From positions 123,061-184,167 of the forward strand of contig NZ_HG005168.1 in NCBI RefSeq assembly GCF_000455245.1: a DNA stretch of 61,107 nt. Reading direction: 5' to 3'. Position 1 is the first letter of the stretch. Each line of letters starts with the position of its first letter. Origin of the DNA: Nesterenkonia massiliensis. Lineage in GTDB: Bacteria; Actinomycetota; Actinomycetes; Actinomycetales; Micrococcaceae. Position numbers and translations under genes: made by a program. The notes beneath the pieces were generated by a model. It made no database searches and was not told where the DNA came from. It saw only the letters and a list, made by a program, of their open reading frames with translations. Below are positions 1 to 10,655 of the stretch, piece by piece.

Positions 1-1
1 A

Positions 2-580
2 GACCAGGTCCGCAACGCCCTGGAGGAGGACCGGGCGATCTTCGTGGACACCCGCACCAACGACGAGGTCAAGAAGGGCACCGTCCTCGGGGCACTGAAT
101 ATCCCGGCCGGCGGCAAGTTCGCCAGCTTCGGCGCCTGGGCCTATGACCCGCAGGCCGAGACCCGGCCGCTGATCTTGCTGGCTGAGGATCAGGACCAGG
201 CCGAGGACATGCGCAACCACCTGATGCGGGTGGGCATCGACCGGGTGAAGGGTTATACGATCAGCCTCGCCGATCTGCCCAAGATTCAGCCGGCGACCAT
301 CACCCCGGAGGAGCTCGAGGACTTCGAGCCGGCGCTTCTGTTGGATGTGCGCAACAAGTCCGAGCACTCAGACGGTCACATCCCTGGCTCCAAGCAGCTC
401 AGCGCCGGACGGGTGCTCTGGCATCAGGACCAGCTGCCTAAGAGCGGTCCGATCGTGACCTACTGCCAGTCCGGGACTCGGAACTCGGTGGCGGCCAGCG
501 CGCTGCGCCGGCAGGGCCACGACGTCCGGGAACTGGTCGGCAGCTACGCCGGCTGGTCGGAATACAAGCACTCCAACTGA
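2..580 (+). CDS. C-terminal part of a CstB-like persulfide dioxygenase/rhodanese (5' end outside window)
   Basis: The reading frame is open to the left edge, so this is the last 192 codons of a longer gene; the GTG at 44 is internal. Two rhodanese-fold domains are visible. The first (about residues 1-80 of the visible part) has L-L-A-E-D-Q where a catalytic Cys loop should be, so it is a pseudo-rhodanese. The second (about 95-190) has the active loop Y-C-Q-S-G-T-R. An inactive followed by an active rhodanese is the C-terminal layout of CstB, whose N-terminal metallo-beta-lactamase-fold domain oxidises persulfides to sulfite or thiosulfate; that domain would lie upstream and is not seen. The following YgaP-like rhodanese, TauE exporter and CstR-type regulator support a sulfide/persulfide detoxification operon. 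A plain tandem rhodanese is the alternative. Confidence 0.75.
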   Translation, partial: DQVRNALEEDRAIFVDTRTNDEVKKGTVLGALNIPAGGKFASFGAWAYDPQAETRPLILLAEDQDQAEDMRNHLMRVGIDRVKGYTISLADLPKIQPATITPEELEDFEPALLLDVRNKSEHSDGHIPGSKQLSAGRVLWHQDQLPKSGPIVTYCQSGTRNSVAASALRRQGHDVRELVGSYAGWSEYKHSN

Positions 581-620
581 GACACAACCCCATTCGTTTT
601 CGAGAGGAACCTCCCGCTCT

Positions 621-1292
621 ATGGCTACCACCACGAACCCTGTAAGCACCGGCACCACCACGTCGACGCCGGCCTCCGCGGCCACCGCACCCATGAGCCC
701 GAGCGAGCTCGCCGAGAAGCTCCAGTCCGAGCAGGCTCCGCTGTTGGTGGACGTGCGCACGCCTGTAGAGTATGAGTCGCTGCGGGTCCCCGGATCACAC
801 AACGTCCCGTTGGACCTATTGCAGAAGAACAAAGAGGCCCTGGCCGAGCAGTTCAGCGGTGAGATCGTGCTGATCTGCCAGACCGGCAACCGCGCCAACC
901 AGGCCCTGCAGCTGCTGCGTGCTGCAGGTGTGGACACCGCTCGGGTGCTCGAGGGCGGCGTCGTCGCGATGGAGGCACAGCACAGCCAGCACACCCGCCG
1001 GGGTCAGCAGCGTTGGGCCATGGACCGCCAGGTCCGGATGGTCGCCGGTTCCCTGGTGCTCACCGGGTTCTTGGGCAGCAAGCTGATCTCACCGAAGGTC
1101 GGCTACCTGGCCGGCGCGATCGGTGCCGGGCTGACCTTCTCCGCGCTCACTGATTCCTGCGCGATGGCTGCGGCGTTAAACAAGATGCCGTGGAACAAGG
1201 TCGAGGCTGATCCCACGGTGGAGAAGCTGCTGGCCGAGATCCCACGCTCCACCGCGATCCAGGCAGGCCAAACCCAGGCGTTGCGAGGATGA
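621..1292 (+). CDS. Rhodanese-DUF2892 membrane sulfurtransferase (YgaP/CstA-like)
   Basis: A 223-residue protein. After a Thr/Ser/Ala-rich leader of about 30 residues comes a rhodanese domain (about 35-115) with the catalytic loop L-I-C-Q-T-G-N-R. The C-terminal part (about 130-195) contains two hydrophobic segments typical of DUF2892, the layout of E. coli YgaP, in which a cytoplasmic rhodanese is anchored by a two-helix membrane domain. Likely role: accepting sulfane sulfur from persulfides at the membrane. It starts with ATG 40 bp after the CstB-like gene, preceded by a purine-rich GAGAGGAA, and its stop overlaps the next start as ATGA. It is the second gene of the persulfide operon. Confidence 0.85.
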   Translation: MATTTNPVSTGTTTSTPASAATAPMSPSELAEKLQSEQAPLLVDVRTPVEYESLRVPGSHNVPLDLLQKNKEALAEQFSGEIVLICQTGNRANQALQLLRAAGVDTARVLEGGVVAMEAQHSQHTRRGQQRWAMDRQVRMVAGSLVLTGFLGSKLISPKVGYLAGAIGAGLTFSALTDSCAMAAALNKMPWNKVEADPTVEKLLAEIPRSTAIQAGQTQALRG

Positions 1293-2131
1293 ACGGGGGT
1301 CTGATTCTGGCGATGGTCCTCGCCGTCGGGATCGGGCTCTCCCTGGGCCTGCTCGGCGGCGGGGGCACCATCCTCGCCGTTCCGCTGCTGACCTACGTGG
1401 CAGGCTTCCCTGCGCATGAGGCCATTGCTGCGTCCATGTTCATCATCGGGGTGACCTCCGCAGTCAGTGTCCTGGCTCACGCCAGGCGTGGCAACGTGCA
1501 ATGGCGGACCGGATTCATCTTCGGGGCGGCGGCGATGGTCGGGGCCTTCGGCGGTGGCCTGCTCGGCAGCCGGCTGCCCAGTGTGGTGCTGATGGTGGCA
1601 TTCGGCGCCATGATGGTCGCCACCGCGTCGGCGATGATCCTGGACCGACGGCCCAAAGCTGCTGATAGACCACGGGAGAAGCTGCCGCTGGTCAAGATTC
1701 TCCTTGAGGGGCTTGTGGTGGGGCTGGTGACCGGCATGGTCGGAGCTGGTGGCGGGTTCTTGGTGGTCCCGGCGCTGGTGCTGCTGGGTGGGCTGTCTAT
1801 GCCCGCTGCAGTGGGCACCTCGCTGCTGATCATCTCGATGAAGTCCTTCACCGGGCTGGCTGGATACCTGACTTCGGTGAGCATTGACTGGGGTCCCGTG
1901 CTGATCATGACTGTGATCACCGTGATTGGTGCCCTGATCGGGACTGCGCTGGGCAAGCACGTCCCGGAGAAGGCGCTGAAGAAGGCCTTCGGGTACCTGG
2001 TGCTGGCCATGGGTGTGGTGGTGTTCCTCCAGGAGCTGCCGCTGGCATATGGGCTCACAGCGGCCGTGGTGATTGCCGGGCTGCTGGGGACTCTGTTGTA
2101 CCGCCGACGCGGACAATTGTTGACATCATAG
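1289..2131 (+). CDS. TauE/SafE-family sulfite exporter
   Basis: A 280-residue integral membrane protein of about eight hydrophobic segments with the two-fold repeat of the TauE/SafE family: a glycine-rich G-L-L-G-G-G-G motif near residues 14-20 and its counterpart G-M-V-G-A-G-G-G-F near residue 150. Family members export sulfite or other organosulfur anions. The ATG overlaps the stop of the rhodanese gene by 4 bp, implying translational coupling. In cst-type operons this exporter removes sulfite or thiosulfate made by the persulfide dioxygenase. The substrate assignment is by family and context. Confidence 0.85.
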   Translation: MNGGLILAMVLAVGIGLSLGLLGGGGTILAVPLLTYVAGFPAHEAIAASMFIIGVTSAVSVLAHARRGNVQWRTGFIFGAAAMVGAFGGGLLGSRLPSVVLMVAFGAMMVATASAMILDRRPKAADRPREKLPLVKILLEGLVVGLVTGMVGAGGGFLVVPALVLLGGLSMPAAVGTSLLIISMKSFTGLAGYLTSVSIDWGPVLIMTVITVIGALIGTALGKHVPEKALKKAFGYLVLAMGVVVFLQELPLAYGLTAAVVIAGLLGTLLYRRRGQLLTS

Positions 2132-2177
2132 AGACAACCGGCGAGACACCAGGCAGCGCGAGAAACAGGAGAGAATC

Positions 2178-2456
2178 ATGAGAGAAGCGGATCCAGAGAC
2201 CCAGCGCAAGATCGTGAACCGTCTGAAGCGAGCTCGCGGCCAACTGGACTCGGTGATCAACGCGGTGGAGAACGGCGGAAGCTGCCGCGACGTGGTTACC
2301 CAGCTTTCGGCCGTGTCCACGGCATTGGACCGGGCCGGGTTCGCCGTGGTGTCCTCAGCGATGCAGTTCTGCGTCACTGAACCAGAACGGGCCGCGGACA
2401 CCGAGGATGGACTCACGGTGGAAGAGCTGGAGAAGCTGTTCCTCTCCTTGGCCTGA
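2178..2456 (+). CDS. cstR: CsoR/RcnR-family repressor of the CstR (persulfide-sensing) type
   Basis: A 92-residue all-helical regulator with the family start R-K-I-V-N-R-L-K-R-A-R-G-Q (residues 10-22). Cys36 and Cys65 are present, at the positions I recall for the copper ligands of M. tuberculosis CsoR, but position 61, the Cu-ligand His in CsoR, is Ala. Two cysteines without the His is the signature of CstR, which forms inter-subunit di- and trisulfide links with reactive sulfur species and then leaves its operator. Location 46 bp after the exporter agrees: it would repress the operon it ends. SD AGGAGAG lies 7 bp before the ATG. A copper sensor is unlikely given the missing ligand. Confidence 0.88.
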   Translation: MREADPETQRKIVNRLKRARGQLDSVINAVENGGSCRDVVTQLSAVSTALDRAGFAVVSSAMQFCVTEPERAADTEDGLTVEELEKLFLSLA

Positions 2457-2525
2457 ACAGGGAACAGGCCGCCAGATGGGTCCGGGTTGATCTCTGAGGT
2501 GGAGAGGCCGACCAGCCCTAGTCCG

Positions 2526-2959
2526 TCATGGAGATTCAGGCGTGATGGGGTCGGCGTTGGCCAGTGAGGTTAAGGCTGCACGCAATCGAGCGTCGGCGAC
2601 TTCGCTGACTTCGCGCACCCGGGGAGCGTCGCTGAGCTGTACCAGGGTCTGAGGATCGACCGCGTAGATGATGCTCTGGTCGCCTTCGATACCGCGACGG
2701 ACCACTACATTGCACGGCAACAATGCGCCGAGTTGAGGCTCGGCGGCGAGGGCCTTACTGGCTAGTCCTGGGTTACAGGCCCCCAAGATAACGAGTCACC
2801 GAGGGCCTCGGCGGATTCCGCGCCTAACTTCTTCTCAAAGGTGGCCTTGACATCAATCTCGCTGAGGATGCCGAAGCTCTGTTCTGCCAAGGCCTCGCGG
2901 GTACGTTCTACGGCTTCGGCGTAGGGCAACCGGATAGTGAGGGTGCGGGTATAAGACAT
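2526..2959 (-). pseudogene. DUF302-family gene broken by a one-base frameshift
   Basis: The N-terminal half (ATG at 2959, SD GAGGAGAC upstream) reads M-S-Y-T-R-T-L-T-I-R-L-P and E-I-D-V-K-A-T-F, typical DUF302. At about 2794 the frame is lost; the C-terminal half continues in another frame with I-L-G-A-C-N-P-G-L-A and L-L-P-C-N-V-V-V, also typical. Restoring one base in the codon after Gly-Asp gives D-Y-V-I-L-G-A-C-N-P, the family consensus, so the lesion looks like a single deletion. The family (about 130-145 residues) has no settled function and is often found near sulfur or metal stress genes. It is either a real pseudogene or a sequencing error. Confidence 0.85.
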
Positions 2960-3470
2960 GATCGTCTCCTCCTCGGGGCGCTTTTCCAGGATCCGGGTAC
3001 GTGCAGAGCTACTCCGGTGTTGGGTTGTCTAGCGGGTGGCTCTGCGAAACGCACCTTCGGCGTCGGGGGTGTCTGTGGGGGAGTCGAAATCACCACGGAA
3101 AATCTTGAGGGCGGACTTCTCTAGCTGAATCTCTTTGTGGGTGCGCACGCCCAGGCACCGGAAGAGAACCACAGGCGGGCACCCCCTTCGCACGGCGTGC
3201 TGAAAGAGAAACGGCAGAACGGTGCCTGGCAGCAGCAGCCATTTTCTGTTGACGGTTACCCCGAGCACCGTTGACGACGCGGATCGTGTCCCTGCGGCTT
3301 CGTAAACGCCTCGGGCAGGTCCAGATTGCCGCTGCGACCGGGGGTCGCGCCCTCGAGGGGCTGATGCAAGAACGGGTGACAGGTTGACCTGCCCTACGGT
3401 TTGGTTACCTCCGGCGGTGTAGCGCTCAGGCGTTGAGGGGTGTCACGGTTGAGCGTAGTAAAAAGTCTGC
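2960..3470. other. Gene-poor stretch with no recognisable product
   Basis: No convincing gene. A reverse-strand frame at 3029-3268 (GTG start, 79 codons) ends with a charged K-E-I-Q-L-E-K-S-A-L-K segment that looks protein-like, but I cannot place it in a family and it lacks a good SD. Composition is less biased than in neighbouring genes, and the stretch lies between two broken genes, so decayed coding DNA is the simplest reading. Confidence 0.4.
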
Positions 3471-3696
3471 GGGGCTGAGTTTGGTCAGTTGCGGCATGCA
3501 CTCGAGGTTGCTGATCGGTACTGAGCAAACACCTCAAGCAACTCTCCGAAGCGGGCTACGTGGAGGTGGAGAGGTTCTCCAAAGGTGGGCGCAGCCATGT
3601 TCGGGTTGGCCTGACCAACAGCGGTTACAAAGCGTATGTCGGTCACGTCGCGACCCTGCTAGCTATGACTGACGAGACCATTCAATGTCGGGAATA
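3471..3696 (+). pseudogene. Remnant of a winged-helix (MarR/ArsR-like) transcriptional regulator
   Basis: Two adjacent frames together encode a winged helix. Bases 3471-3512 give G-A-E-F-G-Q-L-R-H-A-L-E-V-A; then the frame shifts and 3515-3696 gives S-V-L-S-K-H-L-K-Q-L-S-E-A-G-Y-V followed by a wing (R-F-S-K-G-G-R-S-H-V-R-V) and L-T-N-S-G-Y-K-A-Y to a TAG stop. Joined, this matches the recognition helix and wing of small actinobacterial winged-helix regulators of about 100 residues. The N-terminal third is not recognisable (a stop lies in frame at 3459). It is a decayed gene whose target is unknown. Confidence 0.7.
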
Positions 3697-3713
3697 GAGC
3701 TGAGCCGAAATAA

Positions 3714-3734
3714 GTTGAGTATGGTTGACTCAAG
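3714..3734. promoter_or_regulatory. HAIR operator (HspR-binding inverted repeat) before clpB
   Basis: The sequence has half-sites TTGAGT and ACTCAA separated by exactly 7 bases (3715-3733), flanked by G on each side. This fits the HspR consensus CTTGAGT-N7-ACTCAAG except for the first base. It lies about 80 bp before the clpB start, where HspR would block the heat-shock promoter. hspR itself, usually in the dnaK operon, is not in the window. Confidence 0.88.
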
Positions 3735-3814
3735 TTTGTTGGCGTCCGGCAACCCTATCGCTGAATGGGCGTCACTGATTACTGTGTGAACCAGAAAGGG
3801 GGCGTGCTAAGCCC

Positions 3815-6423
<2,609 letters not shown>

Positions 6424-6427
<4 letters not shown>

Positions 6428-7137
6428 TCCGACTCCTCCGCAGGTTCGTCCTCACCCTCATCGGAGTCCTCAGTATCGCGAGGCTCCTCCACCACCTCGA
6501 CGCCGGCCCCCTCATCATCAGGTGAGGGGGTCTCGTCGTCCTCGGAGTCGGGCAGGAAGCTGCCGGTGAGCTGCCCGCCGTCGGCACGGGTCAAGAAGCA
6601 GGAGACCATGCGGTCATAATCGCGGCGCCAGGTGGACTCGGTGGGATGCCACAACTGAATCTGCAGCTCGTAGTCGGCACTGTCCACCGCAGCAGAGTCC
6701 AGCTCCAGCTCGTCATGACACCACTGATGGGCGGTATCGATGACCGTCTCATCGCCGGGATAGGGGCCGTCACTGATATTGCGCCGCAACAGCACCTGTG
6801 CGTCATAGCCGCGGTCGCAGTCGGCAACATCGGCCGGAGTGGTCTCATCCTCGTAATCGCGCAGGCACCAGCCGGTCTCCCAGTCCTCGGAAGGGACCTG
6901 GTGGGCGTGCAGACCGTCAAGCCCTGGTTCATCGTTCCAGACCCAGGGCTCTTCCTCCGCGGCGGGCTCTCTCATCAGGAACCACCACAGCAGCACAATC
7001 GTGAGAACCACCACAACTACAGCGGCAATCAGGAACGGAATCGCGTTCAACCGCTTGCCGGTATCCCCGCGTGCAGCCCGCCTTGCCCGGCGGGACAAGG
7101 GTTTTTCAGAAGAATCTTTCAGTTCAGATTCGCTCAT
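6424..7137 (-). CDS. Membrane-anchored Septum_form-like protein with acidic tail
   Basis: A 237-residue protein. The start is set at the ATG at 7137 (M-S-E-S-E-L-K), which follows a GAGGCGG SD; an ATG 36 bases upstream is also in frame. A basic cytoplasmic tail (about 1-32) precedes one transmembrane segment (about 33-55). The extracytoplasmic domain (about 65-190) has spaced cysteines (G-W-C-L-R-D-Y, D-C-D-R-G-Y, Q-W-C-H-D, V-S-C-F-L) in the pattern of the Septum_form family, a poorly understood actinobacterial domain. The last 45 residues are almost all Asp/Glu/Ser/Pro. It is convergent with clpB. Family membership rests on the Cys/Trp spacing and is moderate. Confidence 0.7.
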
Positions 7138-7292
7138 TGACCGCCTCTGCCCCTCCCACTCAGTGCGACGCAACAGTGGCTCTCATGTTAACCTAGAAGG
7201 CACGAACTACTTCATCCACATAGTCATGCCCGCGATGAGCCCGCCAGCCATCGCGAGAGCTGCACAGAGACGACGTTAAGGGGGTCCCGCTC

Positions 7293-7493
7293 ATGGGGCG
7301 TGGCCGTCAGAAGGCGAAAGCGACTAAGCAGGCGCGGGAGATCAAGTACTTCACCCCGAACACCGACCTGACTGCACTGGAGAGGGAACTCGCCCAGGCT
7401 CGGGGAGACCGTTCGGATCGCGTTGAAAGCAGCAGCTTCGAGTCCGATGAGAAGTCGGACATCTATTACGAGTACGACGAGGATGATCGTTAG
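7293..7493 (+). CDS. DUF3073 conserved actinobacterial small protein
   Basis: A 66-residue protein with the family N-terminus M-G-R-G-R-Q-K-A-K followed by A-R-E-I-K-Y-F-T-P and T-D-L-T-A-L-E-R-E-L. The basic N-terminal 20 residues and very acidic Tyr/Asp/Glu-rich end are typical of DUF3073, found throughout Actinomycetota; function unknown. SD AAGGGGG lies 8 bp before the ATG. It is divergent from the Septum_form-like gene, and its end overlaps the likely start of the sirtuin gene by about 11 bp. Confidence 0.93.
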   Translation: MGRGRQKAKATKQAREIKYFTPNTDLTALERELAQARGDRSDRVESSSFESDEKSDIYYEYDEDDR

Positions 7494-8439
7494 GCCCCAC
7501 GTGGCCGAAGAAGCGGTCTTCACGGCGCAGGCTGAGAAAGCCCACCGCGCAGCATTGCGCTCAATCGCCAGAATCGTCGAAGACTCCGTGCCCCCGCAGC
7601 CCGAGCAGGCTGCGCACGCGGGCATCCTTGCCATGCTCAAAACCGGGGACGTGCTCTGCGTGACCGGCGCCGGTGTCTCCACCGACTCCGGCATCCCCGA
7701 TTACCGCGGCCCCGAAGGCTCCCTGTACCGGCACCGGCCGATGACCTACCAGGAGTTCAAGTACGACGCCGCAGCCCGGCACCGCTACTGGGCGCGCAGC
7801 TTTGTGGGCTGGCGGCATATGGGGGCTGCCGTCCCCAATGCCTCTCACCATCTGCTGGCCAGCTGGCAGCAGCGCGGAATCCTCAGCGGACTCATCACCC
7901 AGAATGTGGACGGTCTGCACGCAGCCGCCGGAAGCGACCCGGTGGTTGCACTCCACGGCGACCTGGCCACCGTGCACTGCCTGACCTGCGGCAGCCGTGA
8001 AGACCGCAGGCATCTGGATCAGCGCTTTGAAGATGCGAACCCCGGCTATGCCGAAGCGGCCATGGTGGCTGCTGAGAACGTCAACCCCGACGGTGATGTC
8101 AGCCTGGACCCCTCATGGGTGCACCGCTTCCACATGGTGCTCTGCCTGGTCTGTGGGGCCGATACCCTCAAGCCCGACGTCGTCTACTTCGGTGAGACTG
8201 TTCCACCGGAGCGCAAAGCGGCCGTTGATGAACTCATCCAGCACAGCGCGTCCTTATTGGTGGTGGGCAGTTCAATGGCGGTGATGAGCGGGTTCTCCAT
8301 CGCGTTGCGCATGCACCGGGCAGGCAAACCGGTGGCAGTGCTCAATGGCGGGCCCTCACGGGCCGATGCCAAGGCTGACTGGCGCTGGCGCACCCGGATT
8401 GCACCCGCACTGAAGCAGCTGGATGAGGATCTCGGGTGA
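7483..8439 (+). CDS. Sir2-family NAD-dependent protein deacylase (class II type)
   Basis: A 318-residue sirtuin. Its motifs, in order, are G-A-G-V-S-T-D-S-G-I-P-D-Y-R-G (NAD binding), T-Q-N-V-D-G-L-H, A-L-H-G-D-L with the catalytic His, zinc pairs C-L-T-C and C-L-V-C, P-D-V-V-Y-F-G-E, and G-S-S-M-A-V. The wording of the first and second motifs is that of class II (SIRT4-like) bacterial sirtuins, which remove acyl groups from lysines using NAD. The start is uncertain: ATG at 7483 overlaps the DUF3073 gene, and GTG at 7501 (V-A-E-E-A) is an alternative; neither has a well-spaced SD, so coupled translation from DUF3073 is likely. Acs, a classical sirtuin substrate, is also in this window. Confidence 0.93.
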   Translation: MIVRPHVAEEAVFTAQAEKAHRAALRSIARIVEDSVPPQPEQAAHAGILAMLKTGDVLCVTGAGVSTDSGIPDYRGPEGSLYRHRPMTYQEFKYDAAARHRYWARSFVGWRHMGAAVPNASHHLLASWQQRGILSGLITQNVDGLHAAAGSDPVVALHGDLATVHCLTCGSREDRRHLDQRFEDANPGYAEAAMVAAENVNPDGDVSLDPSWVHRFHMVLCLVCGADTLKPDVVYFGETVPPERKAAVDELIQHSASLLVVGSSMAVMSGFSIALRMHRAGKPVAVLNGGPSRADAKADWRWRTRIAPALKQLDEDLG

Positions 8440-8459
8440 TCAACACAACAGTCAAACTT

Positions 8460-8475
8460 TACCGTACGTACGGTA
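8460..8475. promoter_or_regulatory. Perfect palindromic operator of the downstream TetR/MFS pair
   Basis: TACCGTACGTACGGTA is a perfect 16-bp palindrome ending 10 bp before the GTG of the MFS gene. A candidate -10 element TACAGT (8474-8479) overlaps its right end and is 6 bases from the GTG, so transcription would start at or very near the start codon. The obvious binder is the TetR protein encoded after the transporter; binding would cover the promoter. Assignment to that TetR is inference. Confidence 0.8.
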
Positions 8476-8485
8476 CAGTTTTTAG

Positions 8486-10024
8486 GTGACCGCCTCCCTC
8501 AAAACCACCGCCCCGGACACCTCACTGTCTCGATGGCAGCGCTGGACAGTGCTCGGCATCGTCTCCACGGCGCTGCTGCTGATCGCCCTGGACAATACGA
8601 TCCTCTACACCGCACTGCCCACCCTCAGCAGTGAACTGGAGGCGAGCTCATCCCAGCAGCTCTGGATCATCAACGCCTACCCGCTGATGATGGCAGGTCT
8701 GCTCCTAGGCTCAGGTTCCCTCGGTGACCGCTTCGGACATAAGCGGATCTTCCAGATCGGCCTGGTGATCTTCGGGCTGGCCTCCCTGACGGCGGCCTTC
8801 GCCCCGGTGGCCGAACAGCTCATCATCGCCCGGGCGTTTCTGGGAGTCGGCGCCGCCGCCATGATGCCAGCAACCCTGGCGCTGATCCGCATCAGCTTCG
8901 CCCTCGAGCGTGAACGCAATATCGCCATCGGCGTCTGGGCAGCCACCGCCACAGTGGGCATGGCTCTGGGGCCCATCGTCTCCGGGCTGCTGTTGGAGAA
9001 GTTCTGGTGGGGTTCGGTCTTCCTCATCAACGTCCCGCTCGTCATCGCCGCCAGCATCCTGATGATCCTGGTCGGCCCGCGCAACCTCACCAACCCCGCT
9101 CGCCGCTGGGATGCCCTCTCCTCAGGTCAGGCTCTGGTGGGCATGGCTGCGGCGGTGCTGGCGATTAAAACCTGGGCCGAAGCGCCTATCCACTACACCG
9201 TGGCGATCAGCGCGACCGTGGTGGCCGTCGTCGTGCTCACCATCTTCACCCGCCGCCAGCTGCGTCTTGCCCGATACACCGAGCCGCTCGTGGACTTCGC
9301 GATTTTCAAGAACCGTGGTTTCAGCGGCGGGGTGGTGGCCGCCGGAGCCAGCATCTTCGGCATTGTGGGCATCCAGCTGGTGGTCACCCAGCGGTATCAG
9401 CTGGTAGAAGGCTTCACCCCGCTGGAAGCAGGGCTGGTGGTCAGCGCGTTGGCGGCAGCCTCACTGCCCTTTGCGCTCTTCGGTGGCGCGGTGCTGCACC
9501 GGGTGGGTCTGCTGGTGCTCATCGGCGGTGGCATCAGCGCCGCCGCCGTGGGCAGCCTCATCACTGTCGTTGCGGCCTGGCAGGATTCGTTGGCGCTGCT
9601 GGTGGCCGGGATCCTGGTGGTCGGTGCGGGTCTTGGTGCCTCGATGTCTGTGGCCTCCACCGCGATCATCGGCAACGTTCCGCCGCGGCGGGCCGGTATG
9701 GCCGCCTCCCTGGAGGAGGTCTCCTACGAGTTCGGCGGACTGGTCGGTGTGGCCACTATGGGGTCGCTGCTGACCCTTGTGTACACGCGTACGCTCACGC
9801 TGCCTGCCGAATTCAGCGATTGGGCAGCTCAGCCACCGGCAGTAGCTCTGGACGCCCCAGATGCCGCAGTGGTTGCCGCGGCCGCAGAGTCCTTCGATAC
9901 CGCTTTCCTATCCGTGCTGGCCGCCGTCGCCGCCGTCATGGTCCTGGGTGCCGTCGCTGCAGCCCTGCTGCTGCGCCGTTACACCCCGGGCACCGAATCC
10001 CAGGCATACCCGAACAACCACTGA
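8486..10024 (+). CDS. MFS drug exporter, DHA2 (EmrB/QacA, 14-TM) family
   Basis: A 512-residue membrane transporter. L-D-N-T-I-L-Y-T-A-L-P in the first helix is the DHA2 motif D1, and G-S-L-G-D-R-F-G-H-K is MFS motif A. Length and hydrophobic profile fit 14 helices. Such proton-coupled exporters expel cationic dyes, biocides or antibiotics; the substrate is unknown. The GTG start has no SD and sits right after a -10-like TACAGT, so the mRNA may be leaderless. It is followed 25 bp later by a TetR gene, and the palindrome upstream implies repression by that protein. Confidence 0.92.
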   Translation: MTASLKTTAPDTSLSRWQRWTVLGIVSTALLLIALDNTILYTALPTLSSELEASSSQQLWIINAYPLMMAGLLLGSGSLGDRFGHKRIFQIGLVIFGLASLTAAFAPVAEQLIIARAFLGVGAAAMMPATLALIRISFALERERNIAIGVWAATATVGMALGPIVSGLLLEKFWWGSVFLINVPLVIAASILMILVGPRNLTNPARRWDALSSGQALVGMAAAVLAIKTWAEAPIHYTVAISATVVAVVVLTIFTRRQLRLARYTEPLVDFAIFKNRGFSGGVVAAGASIFGIVGIQLVVTQRYQLVEGFTPLEAGLVVSALAAASLPFALFGGAVLHRVGLLVLIGGGISAAAVGSLITVVAAWQDSLALLVAGILVVGAGLGASMSVASTAIIGNVPPRRAGMAASLEEVSYEFGGLVGVATMGSLLTLVYTRTLTLPAEFSDWAAQPPAVALDAPDAAVVAAAAESFDTAFLSVLAAVAAVMVLGAVAAALLLRRYTPGTESQAYPNNH

Positions 10025-10049
10025 CTCCGATGCCTAAGGTTGACTCCTG

Positions 10050-10655
10050 ATGAGACAGTCCAAACGTGATCACATCCTCGAAGCCGCCAAGCGCATCGTC
10101 CAGCGCGAAGGCGTCACCGCCTTGACCTACGAGTCCGTGGCGGTGGAAGCCGGGCTGACCAAGGGCGGGCTGATCTACCACTTCCCCTCCCGTGAGGACC
10201 TGCTGCGCGGACTGCATGAACATGTGGCCGGGCAGTGGGAAGAACACCTGCATCAGGAAGCCGGCACCAGCGCCACCAAGAACCACGACGACGGCGAGGC
10301 GGCTGGGGCGCGCGGACTCGAGGATCGTCGGCTAGAGGATCTCAGCGCCGAGGAGCGACTGGCCGCCTACGTCAGGGCCTCGCAGAACCCCGACCGGGCC
10401 GAGCTGTTGCTAATGCTCGAGGCCGCCGAGGACCCGCAGGCCCAGGCCGCCTGGGACAGCGTGGAGTCACGCTGGGGCGTGCCCCAGCCTGGTGCCGATG
10501 CCTCCGAAGACCAGCTCAGGGCATTTATCGCACAACTGGCAGCTGACGGGCTCTGGTTCTGGGAGGCCAACAGCCCGCGCACCCTGGACCCGGTGGCCCG
10601 GCAGCGCCTTGTCGAGCGGATCATTGAGCTGGGACGCGCAGGATCTGCTGACTGA
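10050..10655 (+). CDS. TetR-family repressor, probable local regulator of the MFS exporter
   Basis: A 201-residue protein with an N-terminal helix-turn-helix (about 8-55): I-L-E-A-A-K-R-I-V, then V-A-V-E-A-G-L-T-K-G-G-L-I-Y-H-F, and a C-terminal ligand domain. The G-L-I-Y-H-F-P-S-R-E form is common in regulators of DHA2 exporters. It is co-directional with and 25 bp after the MFS gene, so likely co-transcribed and autoregulated through the palindrome at 8460-8475. Its last 35 bp overlap the convergent ECF ATPase gene. Confidence 0.9.
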   Translation: MRQSKRDHILEAAKRIVQREGVTALTYESVAVEAGLTKGGLIYHFPSREDLLRGLHEHVAGQWEEHLHQEAGTSATKNHDDGEAAGARGLEDRRLEDLSAEERLAAYVRASQNPDRAELLLMLEAAEDPQAQAAWDSVESRWGVPQPGADASEDQLRAFIAQLAADGLWFWEANSPRTLDPVARQRLVERIIELGRAGSAD

